A stretch of DNA of 64,000 nucleotides from Cyclobacterium sp. 1_MG-2023. Lineage in GTDB: Bacteria > Bacteroidota > Bacteroidia > Cytophagales > Cyclobacteriaceae. Each line of letters opens with the position of its first letter. The first letter of the stretch is position 1. The stretch covers positions 372,001 through 436,000 of the forward strand of contig NZ_JAUOPC010000005.1 of assembly GCF_030546805.1 (NCBI RefSeq). Direction: 5' to 3'. The notes under the pieces were generated by a model, which worked only from the letters and a program-made list of their open reading frames with translations, did not search any database and had not been told where the DNA came from. Made by a program: the position numbers and the translations under genes. Positions 7,408 through 15,865 of this stretch are shown here, one piece after another.

Positions 7408-10059
7408 ATGCCAATATCCAGGGACGCAATAGGTATTAAAGTCGCAAATCAAATACCTGAATTATTGGTCTATTGGGATAAAGGTGAAATTTGCCAATTT
7501 GCAAACAAAGCATTCTTAAAATGGTATGGCAAATCTTACGAAAAGGTAATAGGTAAACTAACCCTTAGAGAAGTATTAGGCCAAAGTTATCAAAAGCAAA
7601 TTCCCCATCTAAAGGATGTATTGGCAGGTATTCAGCAAAACTTTGCTTTAGAAATAGTTAATGAGAATGGGGTTTTGCAATATTTTTCTGTAAGCTATGC
7701 TCCCGATATTGAAAATGATAAATCAATTGGTTTCACAGCTTATTACTCCCTGAAAACTGAAATTATAGACAGTATTGAGGAAACCCCAAATTCAAAAAAC
7801 CTCCTTACAAACATTCTCGAGTTTGCTCCTGATGCCACAATTATTATTAACAGTTCGGGTACTATCCAATATGTAAACCAACAGGTTAAGAATATTTTTG
7901 GATATTCTAAACAGGAAACGATTGGCAAGGAAATAGAATTTTTACTACCAGAAAAACTAAGAGAAAAACACAAATCTCACATCAAATCTTTTTTCCGCTC
8001 ATCCAATTTCAGGCCTATGGGAAAAGGTTTGAAATTATTTGGGCAAAGAAAGAATGGAGAAAAGTTCAATGTTGAAATAAGCCTTAGCCCCGTCCAATCA
8101 AATGTAGGTTCCCTGGTAATGGCTTCTATTAGAGATGTTTCAAAACGAACAAGAATTGAAACAGCGTTGGAAGAAAGCAATAAACGAAATAGTATCTTCA
8201 TTCAGCAATCCCCCTATGCAATCGCCATGTTAGACGAAGACATGCGGTACATTGCCGTGTCTAAAAAGTGGGTCAAAGATTATGTTTCGGAGGGTGAAGA
8301 AATCGTAGGTAAATCTCATTTTGAAATATTTCCAAACATAGGAGAGGATCGGAAGAAGATTTATGAATCATGTTTAGCAGGGGGAAATTATTCCAATAAA
8401 GAAGAACTTATTATAGACAATGACGGGAGTAAAAAATGGGTTAAATCCGATGTCCGGCCTTGGTATGTTTCAGAAAACAAAATTGGAGGGCTACTCATTC
8501 ATACAGAGGATATTTCCCCAATTAAAAATGAAGAAAAAGAGAAAAAAAGAATTGAAGCCATATTGGAAAAAACCAATGCTATTTCAAGAATAGGAACTTG
8601 GGAATATAATTTAGAAGAAGAAAATTTGATCTGGAGTAAGGTCGTTCGTGAGATCCATGAAGTGCCGGAAGACTTTGTACCGGATGTAAATACAGCCATC
8701 AATTTTTACAAAGAAGGAGAAAGCCGTGAATTGATAAGTAAAGCAGTGGCAAATGCTATTGAAAATGGCAGCTCATATGATTTGGAATTTGAATTGGTGA
8801 CTGCAAAAGGAAATGAAGTATGGGTTCGGGCCATTGGGCAAGCAGAGTATATCGAAGGACATTGTAAACGCATTTTCGGCATTTTTCAAGACATCACTCC
8901 AGTAAAAAGGGCTGAAATAAAATTGAATCGGGTCAATGAAGAATTAAATGCCATGTTAAACTCTGAACTGGTTTCAGTGATTGGCACGGACAATCAAGGT
9001 ACAATCAATCACTTTAACCGGGGTGCTGAAAAGATGCTCCAATATTCCAAGGCTGAAATGATAGGTAAAAAGACTCCCGAGGTATTTCATTCCATGGAAG
9101 AAATTGAAAGAATGGGAGAATTATTATTACTTCCTTCAGGAAAAGAAGTTAATCGGTTTGAGATATTTAAGGAAATAGCCAATCAAATAAACTTAGGCGC
9201 TATAGAATGTACCTACATTAGAAAGGATGGTAAAAACCTCACTGTTTTGCTTGCCTTAACCACTTTAAAAACTAGCCAAGGAGAAGTTTTTGGCTTTCTA
9301 GGAATTGCTACGGACATTACAGAATTGGTGGAAAATCAAAATAAACTTAAAAAAGCCAACGAAAACCTAGAAGTACTGACTGAAAAACTTACTTCCCAAA
9401 ACCTTCAACTTGCCAATTTCGCTCATATCACCTCTCATAATTTAAGGGCACCTGCCAATAACTTGAATTCCCTACTCCAATTCTATCATACAAGCGAAGG
9501 GCAGGAGATAAAAAGCACCATTATCGAGAACTTTGAAACTGTAAGCAAGCACTTAATTAGCACCTTGGATAATTTAGTAGACTTGCTCAAAATTCAACAT
9601 GAGGGTTCCAAAAAAATTGAAATCCTCACTTTTGATGAAATATTGGGCAAAACCAAAGAGATGTTGGTTGGTCATATCATGGAATCAAAGGCTCAAATAA
9701 TTGCAGATTTTTCCCAAGCCCCAAAAATTTCTTTTAACCGTATCTTCTTGGAAAGCATATTCCTTAACCTTGTAGGAAATGCAATAAAATACCGATCTCC
9801 TGACAGGGAACCAATCATCCAATTAAAATCCAACGAGGAATACGGGCGAATTGTTCTTTCTGTAAAAGACAATGGTTTAGGCATTGACCTTAAGAAGCAC
9901 GGAAGAAATCTATTTGGTCTCCATAAAACTTTCCATGAAAACAAAGAAGCCAAAGGTATCGGTCTATTCCTAACAAAAAAACACGTTGAGGCCATGGGAG
10001 GCTTAATCAGCGCCAAAAGTGAGGTGGGCAAAGGAACTACCTTTACCATAAAATTTTAA
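7408..10059 (+). CDS. soluble multi-PAS histidine kinase
   Basis: 883 residues with no signal peptide or membrane segment, so cytoplasmic. About five PAS-like units precede the kinase: about 12-120, 135-255, 262-380, 388-500 and 512-645. PAS 2 has the clearest core (APDATIIINSSGTIQYVN). A short coiled linker (650-670) leads to HisKA with SHNLRAP and His677, then HATPase_c with NAIKYRS, DNGLGID and a G2 box (GIGLFLT). No response regulator is adjacent, so the partner must be elsewhere. The ligand is unknown. Confidence 0.93.
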   Translation: MPISRDAIGIKVANQIPELLVYWDKGEICQFANKAFLKWYGKSYEKVIGKLTLREVLGQSYQKQIPHLKDVLAGIQQNFALEIVNENGVLQYFSVSYAPDIENDKSIGFTAYYSLKTEIIDSIEETPNSKNLLTNILEFAPDATIIINSSGTIQYVNQQVKNIFGYSKQETIGKEIEFLLPEKLREKHKSHIKSFFRSSNFRPMGKGLKLFGQRKNGEKFNVEISLSPVQSNVGSLVMASIRDVSKRTRIETALEESNKRNSIFIQQSPYAIAMLDEDMRYIAVSKKWVKDYVSEGEEIVGKSHFEIFPNIGEDRKKIYESCLAGGNYSNKEELIIDNDGSKKWVKSDVRPWYVSENKIGGLLIHTEDISPIKNEEKEKKRIEAILEKTNAISRIGTWEYNLEEENLIWSKVVREIHEVPEDFVPDVNTAINFYKEGESRELISKAVANAIENGSSYDLEFELVTAKGNEVWVRAIGQAEYIEGHCKRIFGIFQDITPVKRAEIKLNRVNEELNAMLNSELVSVIGTDNQGTINHFNRGAEKMLQYSKAEMIGKKTPEVFHSMEEIERMGELLLLPSGKEVNRFEIFKEIANQINLGAIECTYIRKDGKNLTVLLALTTLKTSQGEVFGFLGIATDITELVENQNKLKKANENLEVLTEKLTSQNLQLANFAHITSHNLRAPANNLNSLLQFYHTSEGQEIKSTIIENFETVSKHLISTLDNLVDLLKIQHEGSKKIEILTFDEILGKTKEMLVGHIMESKAQIIADFSQAPKISFNRIFLESIFLNLVGNAIKYRSPDREPIIQLKSNEEYGRIVLSVKDNGLGIDLKKHGRNLFGLHKTFHENKEAKGIGLFLTKKHVEAMGGLISAKSEVGKGTTFTIKF

Positions 10060-10159
10060 ATCAATTTAAGAATTTGAGTTGTAGGTGTGATTAATCTCGA
10101 TTTTCTGGCATTTTAAAGTGAAAATCCTATTTGATTTCCGAGATTTGCAGAAAAAAAAA

Positions 10160-10486
10160 ATGAATTGGATCGTATTAATTTTTGCCGGATTATTTGAAGT
10201 AGCCTTTGCTTTTTGTCTAGGAAAGGCCAAAGGCAGTTCAGGAAATGAAATGTACCTTTGGTATGCCGGATTTATCCTTGCCCTGTTCATTAGCATGAGT
10301 CTATTAATCAAGGCCACTCAGTCTTTACCCATAGGTACGGCCTATGCCGTTTGGACAGGGATAGGAGCAGTTGGGACAGTATTGGTAGGGATTTTGGTAT
10401 TTAAAGAACCTGCCACATTTTGGAGAATATTATTTCTTAGCACCTTGGTTGGCTCAATTATAGGACTCAAGGTTGTTTCCAATTAA
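10160..10486 (+). CDS. small multidrug resistance family exporter, SugE/Gdx-like
   Basis: 108 residues with four predicted membrane helices. The conserved Glu13 in GLFEVAFA is the proton/substrate-binding residue of SMR proteins, and PIGTAYAVWTGIGAVG is the family signature in helix 3. The sequence is closer to the SugE/Gdx branch (guanidinium or quaternary ammonium export) than to EmrE. An in-frame GTG at 10118 would add 14 residues ahead of the normal MNW start; the ATG at 10160 follows an A-rich stretch and is preferred. No guanidine riboswitch was seen upstream. Confidence 0.88.
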   Translation: MNWIVLIFAGLFEVAFAFCLGKAKGSSGNEMYLWYAGFILALFISMSLLIKATQSLPIGTAYAVWTGIGAVGTVLVGILVFKEPATFWRILFLSTLVGSIIGLKVVSN

Positions 10487-10519
10487 CTATCCTATTTAAA
10501 TAAAAGGAACCAAATATTT

Positions 10520-10586
10520 GGGCTAAAGCCCCTTTGAAACTATAAGCAATTCCAATCCCCCAGCTAAAGCTGGGGGCTATTGATTT
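10520..10586. repeat. REP-like palindromic element, copy A
   Basis: The left hairpin GGGCTAAAGCCC (10520-10531) and right hairpin CCCCCAGCTAAAGCTGGGGG (10557-10576) share a GCTAAAGC core and are followed by CTATTGATTT. The architecture is that of the 68-bp units near the RAYT transposase, but the spacer differs. Confidence 0.8.
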
Positions 10587-10717
10587 CAGAGTTCAAATCA
10601 AATGGGAAAATCAAAGTGTTTAACAGATCGCATTTTTTTCTGGATCAATTGACCAATACATTCAATTCATAGGCTGTTGTTTTGTCCTTTATCTTCTACA
10701 ATTTCAAATTAACCCCT

Positions 10718-10872
10718 CAATAGGAACGGGATTTAGCCCGTTTAAAGATGGTAAAATCATTTCGCCGGCTTTGACCGAAATTTGGATGCGGAAATGGATT
10801 TTTTATTAATCATCCCTTTACTAAACAAGGGATTGGAAACCTATGGATTCGTCAGGCTCATCCTCCGGTTGG
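10718..10872. repeat. dispersed intergenic repeat, copy X (left of the Fur cluster)
   Basis: This non-coding stretch shares blocks with 15866-15980 in the same order: AAT.GGAAC.GG.TTTAGCC, GATTTTTTA..ATCATCCCT, GGAAA.CCTATGG and CTCCGGT.GG. Inside it, 10775-10797 (core AAATTTGGATGCGG) is a shorter motif that recurs at 22851-22872 and 25933-25955. With copy A it fills most of the gene-free gap 10487-10955; nothing else was seen there apart from the Fur promoter. Confidence 0.55.
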
Positions 10873-10920
10873 TTGATAGATTCCTCATAATTTTTAATTA
10901 CAAGAAATATTGTATATTTT

Positions 10921-10935
10921 TGCATCATTGTTGCA
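10921..10935. promoter_or_regulatory. putative Fur-family operator at the regulator promoter
   Basis: TGCATCATTGTTGCA is a 7-1-7 palindrome with one mismatch between its arms. It resembles the two identical sites TGCAACATTATTGCA at 15647-15661 and 15686-15700. It overlaps a -7-like element TATTTTTG (10915-10922) and lies 20 bases before the regulator ATG. Confidence 0.65.
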
Positions 10936-10955
10936 TATGAAACTAAATTGCACAT

Positions 10956-11357
10956 ATGGAAATAGCTGAAATTTTAAACTTTCATAAGTTAAAAAGAACA
11001 AGCTGTAGAGAAGAAATTCTTGAGGTGATGATGGCCTCAAAACAAGCATTGTCTGAGAGTGAAATCAGAGATAGGCTTAACGGCCATTATGATCGAACTA
11101 CATTTTATAGGTCATTTAAAACGCTTGAAGCCAAGAGGATCATTCACAAAGTGGTGATTGACAACCTCCCTGTCAAATATGCTTTAGGAAATACCTTAAA
11201 ACCCAAGAAAAAGCATGCACATTTCTTTTGTAAGGATTGCAACTCAGTAGAATGTCTAAACGATACACCCATACCTACCTATCCCTTACCCCAAGGATAC
11301 ACCTACTCAGACACTGAGATAATTATCAAAGGGTCATGCGCCAAATGCAACCAATAA
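10956..11357 (+). CDS. Fur-family metalloregulator (Zur-like)
   Basis: 133 residues. The N-terminal winged helix (about 1-80) has LKRTSCREEILEVM and DRTTFYRSFKTLEAK. The C-terminal part has a HAHFFC motif and two CxxC pairs (CKDC and CAKC) that form the structural zinc site of Fur/Zur proteins. The next gene, a TonB receptor, starts one base after its stop. The receptor type and the His-rich lipoprotein suggest zinc as the metal, but iron or manganese cannot be excluded. Autoregulation is likely, because an operator overlaps its promoter. Confidence 0.9.
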   Translation: MEIAEILNFHKLKRTSCREEILEVMMASKQALSESEIRDRLNGHYDRTTFYRSFKTLEAKRIIHKVVIDNLPVKYALGNTLKPKKKHAHFFCKDCNSVECLNDTPIPTYPLPQGYTYSDTEIIIKGSCAKCNQ

Positions 11358-11358
11358 A

Positions 11359-13773
11359 ATGAAGAAAAATTTAATTCTAATGCTAGCCTTATTCTTGATG
11401 TTTGGCTATGCCTTCAGTCAAACTAATGAGGAATTAAAAGGGATTGTCACTAATACAGAAAACATATCCTTAAAAGGAGCCCTAGTTAAAATAAATGAGC
11501 TAAATAAAGGTGCCATAACGGACGTACATGGGGAGTTTATAATTTCAGGTTTACAAAAAGGAAGCTATGAAATTAATATTTCTTTTCTGGGATATGAAAA
11601 TCTAACAACAAGGGTTTCTCTTCCGACGACCACCCCTTTTAGGTTTAGTTTAAGTAAAACCCCAATAAGCCTTCAAGAGGTAGTCATTACTGATAATTAT
11701 GCAACCAACAGGAAAAAGGATGAACCTTTAGGCATTGAAATTGTAAATGAGGATTACCTTAAGCAAAACCTTGGTGGTAGCCTAATGAAATCCCTTGAAA
11801 GACTGCCCGGAATTTCTACCATTGATATTGGTTCAGGCCAATCAAAGCCTGTAATTAGAGGGTTGAGTTTTAACCGCGTGGTAGTGGTAGAAAACAATAT
11901 CAAACATGAAGCCCAACAATGGGGAGCGGATCATGGTCTTGAAATCGATCAATATGCGGTAGATAATATTGAGATTATTAAGGGCCCTGCTTCTCTAATG
12001 TATGGTTCTGATGCCATCGGTGGTGTCATAGACATGAAAAACAATAAACTTCCCGAGAAAAATTCTTTAAGTGGCGCAGTAGATATTTCCGGAAAAACAA
12101 ATAATGATTTTATAGGCACTTCTGTTTCCGTGGAAGGCAGAAAAGAATGGTTTTTTGCCACCCTCACGGCAACCTTACTGGACTATGGAGACTTTAGGGT
12201 TCCTACAGACAGCGTTGACATTTACAATTACCGGGCTGCATTGCACGACAATTATTTGAGAAACACGGCTGGGAATGAACAAAATTTACACCTTTCATTC
12301 GGCTTGGTTAAAGACAAGATTCAAAGCAGATTTTATTTAAGCAATGTGAACAGTAAAAGTGGATTTTTTGCCAATGCTCACGGATTAGAACCCAGAAATG
12401 TAGATACAGATGTACATGATCGCTCAAGCAGAGACATTCAATACCCTTTTCAAGAAGTAAATCATTTTAAAGTAATCAATAGTACAACGATTTGGCAAGA
12501 AAAGTCAAGATTGGAGATAGACCTGGGATACCAGCGAAATCATAGAGAAGAGTGGAGCCAGTACGTGCAACACGGCTATATGCCGGCAGTTTTTCCGGAC
12601 ACGCTTGACTTTGATATGGATTTGGAACGAAAATTTATAAAAGACATCTATTCTGCAAATGTGAAGTTTTTCTACCAAGCTTCTGATAAAACTCAGGTAA
12701 ACTCAGGAATAAGCGGTGAATACAAAGAAAATCAAATTAATGGCCGGGGGTTTATCATCCCTGCCTACAGTCAAGTGAACATCGGTGGTTTTGTTTTAGG
12801 CCGGCATGAACTTTCACCAAGCAAGCAATTTCAAGCTGGAATGAGGTATGATCATGGAAGAATAAAGACCTCCTCCTATTTTGATTGGTTCCCCTCTCCA
12901 CTGGATGATGCGGTCGACCCTGAAACCAATTTTCTTCAAAGAGCTGCTTCTATCAATCGATCATTTTCCAATTTTACATGGTCTTTGGGCTATAATTATA
13001 ACCCCGGAAAATGGAATTATAAAGTTAATATAGGCAAGAGTTTCCGAATGCCTATACCTAAGGAACTTGCAGCCAACGGTGTAAATTATCACCGCTTTAG
13101 TTATGAAGTTGGTAACCCTGATTTATCCCCGGAAATAGCTTACCAGTTGGACTTAGGTATTACATTTGGATCGGAAAAATTTGCAGCCGGTGCATCACCT
13201 TTTTTAAATTACTTTTCCAACTATATTTACTTAAATCCAACCTCTTCTCATGACCGCTTGTATGGGAATGGCAATCAAATTTTTATTTATACAGAAAGTC
13301 AGGTATTGAGATATGGAGGAGAATTTCATTCCCATTATGAACTACTAGACTGGCTCCAGCTAGGCCTGATAGGGGAATACATCTATTCCAGACAATTGTC
13401 CGGAGAGAAAGAAGGTTATACACTCCCCTTTTCCCCACCTGCCTCTGCCATCATAAATCTTAAATACAACGAGAAAACAGTGGGTCGAATAGATAACCCC
13501 TACCTATCGGTGGATTATAAAATCACTGCTGCACAAAACAACATCGTTCCTCCAGAAGTAATAACAAAAGGATACCAAGTTGTCAATGTTGGCATTGGTG
13601 GAGAAGTTAACCTCTATAAACAAAAATTAAATCTTTCTATTCAGGTACAGAACCTCTTGAATAAAAAATACTTTAACCATACCAGTTATTACCGACTGAT
13701 AAATGTTCCGGAACCGGGAAGAAACTTTATAGTTAACATAAACATCCCTTTTCACTCAAGCAAAACACTATAA
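11359..13773 (+). CDS. TonB-dependent outer membrane receptor, probably for metal (ZnuD-like)
   Basis: 804 residues: signal peptide (about 1-20, ending AFSQ), a CarboxypepD_reg-like domain (about 26-108), a plug (about 118-230, with VIRGLSFNRVVVVEN and IEIIKGPASLMYGSDAIGG) and a 22-strand barrel to the C-terminal Phe-rich end. The plug segment QWGADHGLEID resembles the ADHA region of ZnuD-type zinc receptors. It is translationally close to the Fur-family regulator and the DUF4625 lipoprotein, forming one operon for metal uptake. The substrate is inferred from context. Confidence 0.88.
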   Translation: MKKNLILMLALFLMFGYAFSQTNEELKGIVTNTENISLKGALVKINELNKGAITDVHGEFIISGLQKGSYEINISFLGYENLTTRVSLPTTTPFRFSLSKTPISLQEVVITDNYATNRKKDEPLGIEIVNEDYLKQNLGGSLMKSLERLPGISTIDIGSGQSKPVIRGLSFNRVVVVENNIKHEAQQWGADHGLEIDQYAVDNIEIIKGPASLMYGSDAIGGVIDMKNNKLPEKNSLSGAVDISGKTNNDFIGTSVSVEGRKEWFFATLTATLLDYGDFRVPTDSVDIYNYRAALHDNYLRNTAGNEQNLHLSFGLVKDKIQSRFYLSNVNSKSGFFANAHGLEPRNVDTDVHDRSSRDIQYPFQEVNHFKVINSTTIWQEKSRLEIDLGYQRNHREEWSQYVQHGYMPAVFPDTLDFDMDLERKFIKDIYSANVKFFYQASDKTQVNSGISGEYKENQINGRGFIIPAYSQVNIGGFVLGRHELSPSKQFQAGMRYDHGRIKTSSYFDWFPSPLDDAVDPETNFLQRAASINRSFSNFTWSLGYNYNPGKWNYKVNIGKSFRMPIPKELAANGVNYHRFSYEVGNPDLSPEIAYQLDLGITFGSEKFAAGASPFLNYFSNYIYLNPTSSHDRLYGNGNQIFIYTESQVLRYGGEFHSHYELLDWLQLGLIGEYIYSRQLSGEKEGYTLPFSPPASAIINLKYNEKTVGRIDNPYLSVDYKITAAQNNIVPPEVITKGYQVVNVGIGGEVNLYKQKLNLSIQVQNLLNKKYFNHTSYYRLINVPEPGRNFIVNINIPFHSSKTL

Positions 13774-13789
13774 ATAAGCACTAAAAACC

Positions 13790-14326
13790 ATGAAAAAATA
13801 CAACTCATTTACCCGTAATTTAATAGCCTTCAGTTTAAAACCATGGATAAACTATGCCTTGGTTGCCTTGGTCTTCATTTTCTCAATTTCTTGTGATTCG
13901 TCAGACGAAACAGACACCGAAAAACCTGTAATAGACCTTTCTATGGCTGATGCTTACCCCACCAGTTGCGCAACTATATACTTTGACGAGCCTTTCAATT
14001 TTAAGGCCTATTTTTCCGACAATTTTACATTAGGCTCTTATAGCATTGACATCCACAATAATTTTGATCACCACTCACACAGTACCGAAGAAGATGACTG
14101 CACGCTTGATGACAAGAAAACAGCTACAAACCCTTATGTATTTATTAATGACTACGAAATCCCTGAAAACTTATCTTCCTATGAGGCCAACCTTACAATG
14201 ACCATCCCTTCAAGCGATGCTTCTGGAATATTTCAAGAAGGAGATTACCACTTTTACATTAGCTTAACAGATAAAGAAGGCTGGTCGACGCAAAAAGGGT
14301 TGAGTATAAAAATACTACACAAATAA
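13790..14326 (+). CDS. DUF4625-like lipoprotein with His-rich loop
   Basis: 178 residues. A lipoprotein-type signal ends near FSISC (Cys about 36), followed by one immunoglobulin-like beta domain. The segment HNNFDHHSHSTEEDDC is rich in His, Asp, Glu and Cys and could bind a divalent metal. It starts 16 bases after the TonB receptor, the last gene of this operon. A surface metal-binding helper for the receptor is the natural guess; the domain itself has no established activity that I know of. Confidence 0.75.
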   Translation: MKKYNSFTRNLIAFSLKPWINYALVALVFIFSISCDSSDETDTEKPVIDLSMADAYPTSCATIYFDEPFNFKAYFSDNFTLGSYSIDIHNNFDHHSHSTEEDDCTLDDKKTATNPYVFINDYEIPENLSSYEANLTMTIPSSDASGIFQEGDYHFYISLTDKEGWSTQKGLSIKILHK

Positions 14327-14396
14327 CATTCATCATCCAAGTAATAAACTATTAAAATGGAAAGAAGTTTTATTCTCTTTCCCCATGTTAAAATAA

Positions 14397-14430
14397 TAAA
14401 GGGAAAATTCTAAATGGAATTTTCCCTTTA
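14397..14430. terminator. bidirectional terminator between convergent operons
   Basis: A perfect 14-bp stem, TAAAGGGAAAATTC (14397-14410) with GAATTTTCCCTTTA (14417-14430), has a 6-base loop. Its A/T ends provide U-tracts in both directions. It separates the Fur/TonB operon (+) from the MerC/FolE operon (-). Confidence 0.75.
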
Positions 14431-14553
14431 AACTTGGTAACCTTCCTTATTGGGATGCATTCAAATCAACTCTGATTATGCATTATTCTACTAACCAATT
14501 GATAAATTACAAAGCGATTTTGGAACAAATTCAAACAGTCCAATTCTACGGAA

Positions 14554-15231
14554 TCAATAGGTATTTTGACTGGGAAATCCGGAGCCCACGATATTAAAAA
14601 ATTCCTTTCTATAGGCCTCGTTCTCAAAACAGCCACCATATTCCACTGTGGTGGTAAAACTGTTTTTATCCTTGATACCTCTGGACGAAACACACAGGTG
14701 TTTACCACAGATCATAACAATCACATCTTTGGTTTCTAAAGTCTCCTGCAGTTCTTTAAGCAGCTGTAAAGAAAGCCTTTCTTGTACCTGAGGCCTATGG
14801 GAAAAATAATCAACCAACCTGTTAATTTTAGAAAGGCCAATAACCTTCTGTTTGGGGACATAAGCTATATGGGCATGCCCTGTGATGGGTAAAAAATGAT
14901 GCTCACACGAAGAATCAATGTTGATATTTTGTTCAACAAGCATTTTAGAATAGCCATATTTATTAGGGAAAACGGACAACTTTGGCTTATTCGCAGGATT
15001 CAGACCATAAAAAAGTTCCTTCACATACATTTTAGCAAATCTGTAAGGTGTCCCTGATAAACTTTCATCTGTTAAGTCCAAGCCTAACTCATTCATGATT
15101 CCCTCAAAATGATGTGCTATATTTTTTATCTTTTCCTCATCTGATTTATCAAAAGCATCGCTTCGAAGGGGAGTCTCTGAATTGGTCATCACATGATTAT
15201 CCCCTATTATGTCAAAATTATTATTATCCAT
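14554..15231 (-). CDS. folE: GTP cyclohydrolase I (type 1)
   Basis: 225 residues from the ATG at 15231-15229. It converts GTP to dihydroneopterin triphosphate, the first step of folate and pterin synthesis. The FolE1 zinc and active-site motifs are visible: SSCEHHFLPITGHAHIAY and KHLCVSSRG, with both Cys ligands present, plus VIGLSKINRLVDYF. Its ATG overlaps the stop of the MerC-like gene by 8 bases (ATGGATAA), so translation is probably coupled. A TTG nine codons upstream is a less likely start. Sharing a Fur-family-controlled operon suggests a paralogue expressed under metal limitation, although its zinc ligands are intact. Confidence 0.92.
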   Translation of the reverse strand: MDNNNFDIIGDNHVMTNSETPLRSDAFDKSDEEKIKNIAHHFEGIMNELGLDLTDESLSGTPYRFAKMYVKELFYGLNPANKPKLSVFPNKYGYSKMLVEQNINIDSSCEHHFLPITGHAHIAYVPKQKVIGLSKINRLVDYFSHRPQVQERLSLQLLKELQETLETKDVIVMICGKHLCVSSRGIKDKNSFTTTVEYGGCFENEAYRKEFFNIVGSGFPSQNTY

Positions 15232-15628
15232 TTTTACGGCAACATTTATCGGTTTCACATTTACAATATTTCAAATTATACACATGCAAAAGTGCTAGAA
15301 GCATTGCCGCAACATAAATCACCATCTCAGGAAGCAGGTACCAACTATTCTTTTCAATGAGTATCAACAAAAAAAGCAATAGCCAGCTACTCCACAAAGC
15401 AGGTTTCATAAAATCCCTAGATGTATTTTGAGAAGAGCGGCTTACAGCTATGAATGAAACGAATAGAAAAAAATAATCCAGGTTACTCCAAAGGCCTGCC
15501 ACCCCAATACAAGTCTCTGTAGGACAATTCAACAATATAAACACCAACGGTGTAGCCATACAATGGACTACGCACAAAGCTCCCGCAATTGCCCCTAAGG
15601 TGTCTGAATTTCTAAAGGTTAGGCTCAT
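15224..15628 (-). CDS. MerC-domain membrane protein
   Basis: 134 residues with four predicted membrane helices. The first helix carries CVVHCMATP, the paired-Cys/His motif of MerC-type proteins, and the C-terminus is Cys-rich (KYCKCETDKCC). No mercury genes (merA, merP, merR) are nearby, so a role in handling another thiophilic metal, probably zinc, is more likely. It is the first gene of the operon with folE and lies under two identical Fur-type operators. Confidence 0.8.
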   Translation of the reverse strand: MSLTFRNSDTLGAIAGALCVVHCMATPLVFILLNCPTETCIGVAGLWSNLDYFFLFVSFIAVSRSSQNTSRDFMKPALWSSWLLLFLLILIEKNSWYLLPEMVIYVAAMLLALLHVYNLKYCKCETDKCCRKNG

Positions 15629-15646
15629 CTAACTATATTTATCATA

Positions 15647-15661
15647 TGCAACATTATTGCA
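15647..15661. promoter_or_regulatory. putative Fur-family operator, proximal, MerC/FolE promoter
   Basis: TGCAACATTATTGCA is a 7-1-7 near-palindrome located 19 bases before the MerC-like ATG. On the minus strand it overlaps a -7 element TATATTTG (15667-15660), so binding would block RNA polymerase. Confidence 0.7.
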
Positions 15662-15690
15662 AATATATAAAATTCAACACCTTGTTGCAA
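15660..15690 (-). promoter_or_regulatory. Bacteroidota-type promoter for the MerC/FolE operon
   Basis: On the minus strand TTG (15690-15688) is followed after 20 bases by TATATTTG (15667-15660), matching the TTG-N19-TAnnTTTG consensus closely. Both elements lie inside the two operator copies. Confidence 0.55.
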
Positions 15691-15700
15691 CATTATTGCA
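15686..15700. promoter_or_regulatory. putative Fur-family operator, distal copy
   Basis: A second exact copy of TGCAACATTATTGCA, 39 bases from the first. It covers the -33 TTG of the promoter. Confidence 0.7.
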
Positions 15701-15754
15701 TATAAATTATTTTGAGAATGCCTGAAATCCATATAAACGGTTACCCTTTTCAAT

Positions 15755-15785
15755 CCCATAGCTGAAGCTGGGGGCTAATGATTCC
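15755..15785. repeat. REP-like palindrome, copy B (decayed)
   Basis: CCCATAGCTGAAGCTGGGGG (15755-15774) plus CTAATGATT corresponds to the right hairpin of the REP-like family with several changes. The left hairpin is not recognisable. Confidence 0.6.
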
Positions 15786-15865
15786 TGAAATTCCATCGGG
15801 TGGAAATAAAATGAATTAAAAAGCATTGGGGCTTTACCTGAATTGATTGATTAACAAAACCACAT

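Noticed and set aside
10118-10159. GTG start adding 14 residues to the SMR exporter
   Set aside because: The family begins with MNW followed directly by the first membrane helix, and the ATG at 10160 gives exactly that.
14554-15231. Zinc-independent FolE2 as identity of the cyclohydrolase
   Set aside because: The CEHH and HLC motifs belong to the zinc-dependent FolE1 family.
15224-15628. Mercury resistance locus based on the MerC-like protein
   Set aside because: No merA, merP, merT or MerR-type regulator nearby; the Fur-family operators and FolE point to another metal.
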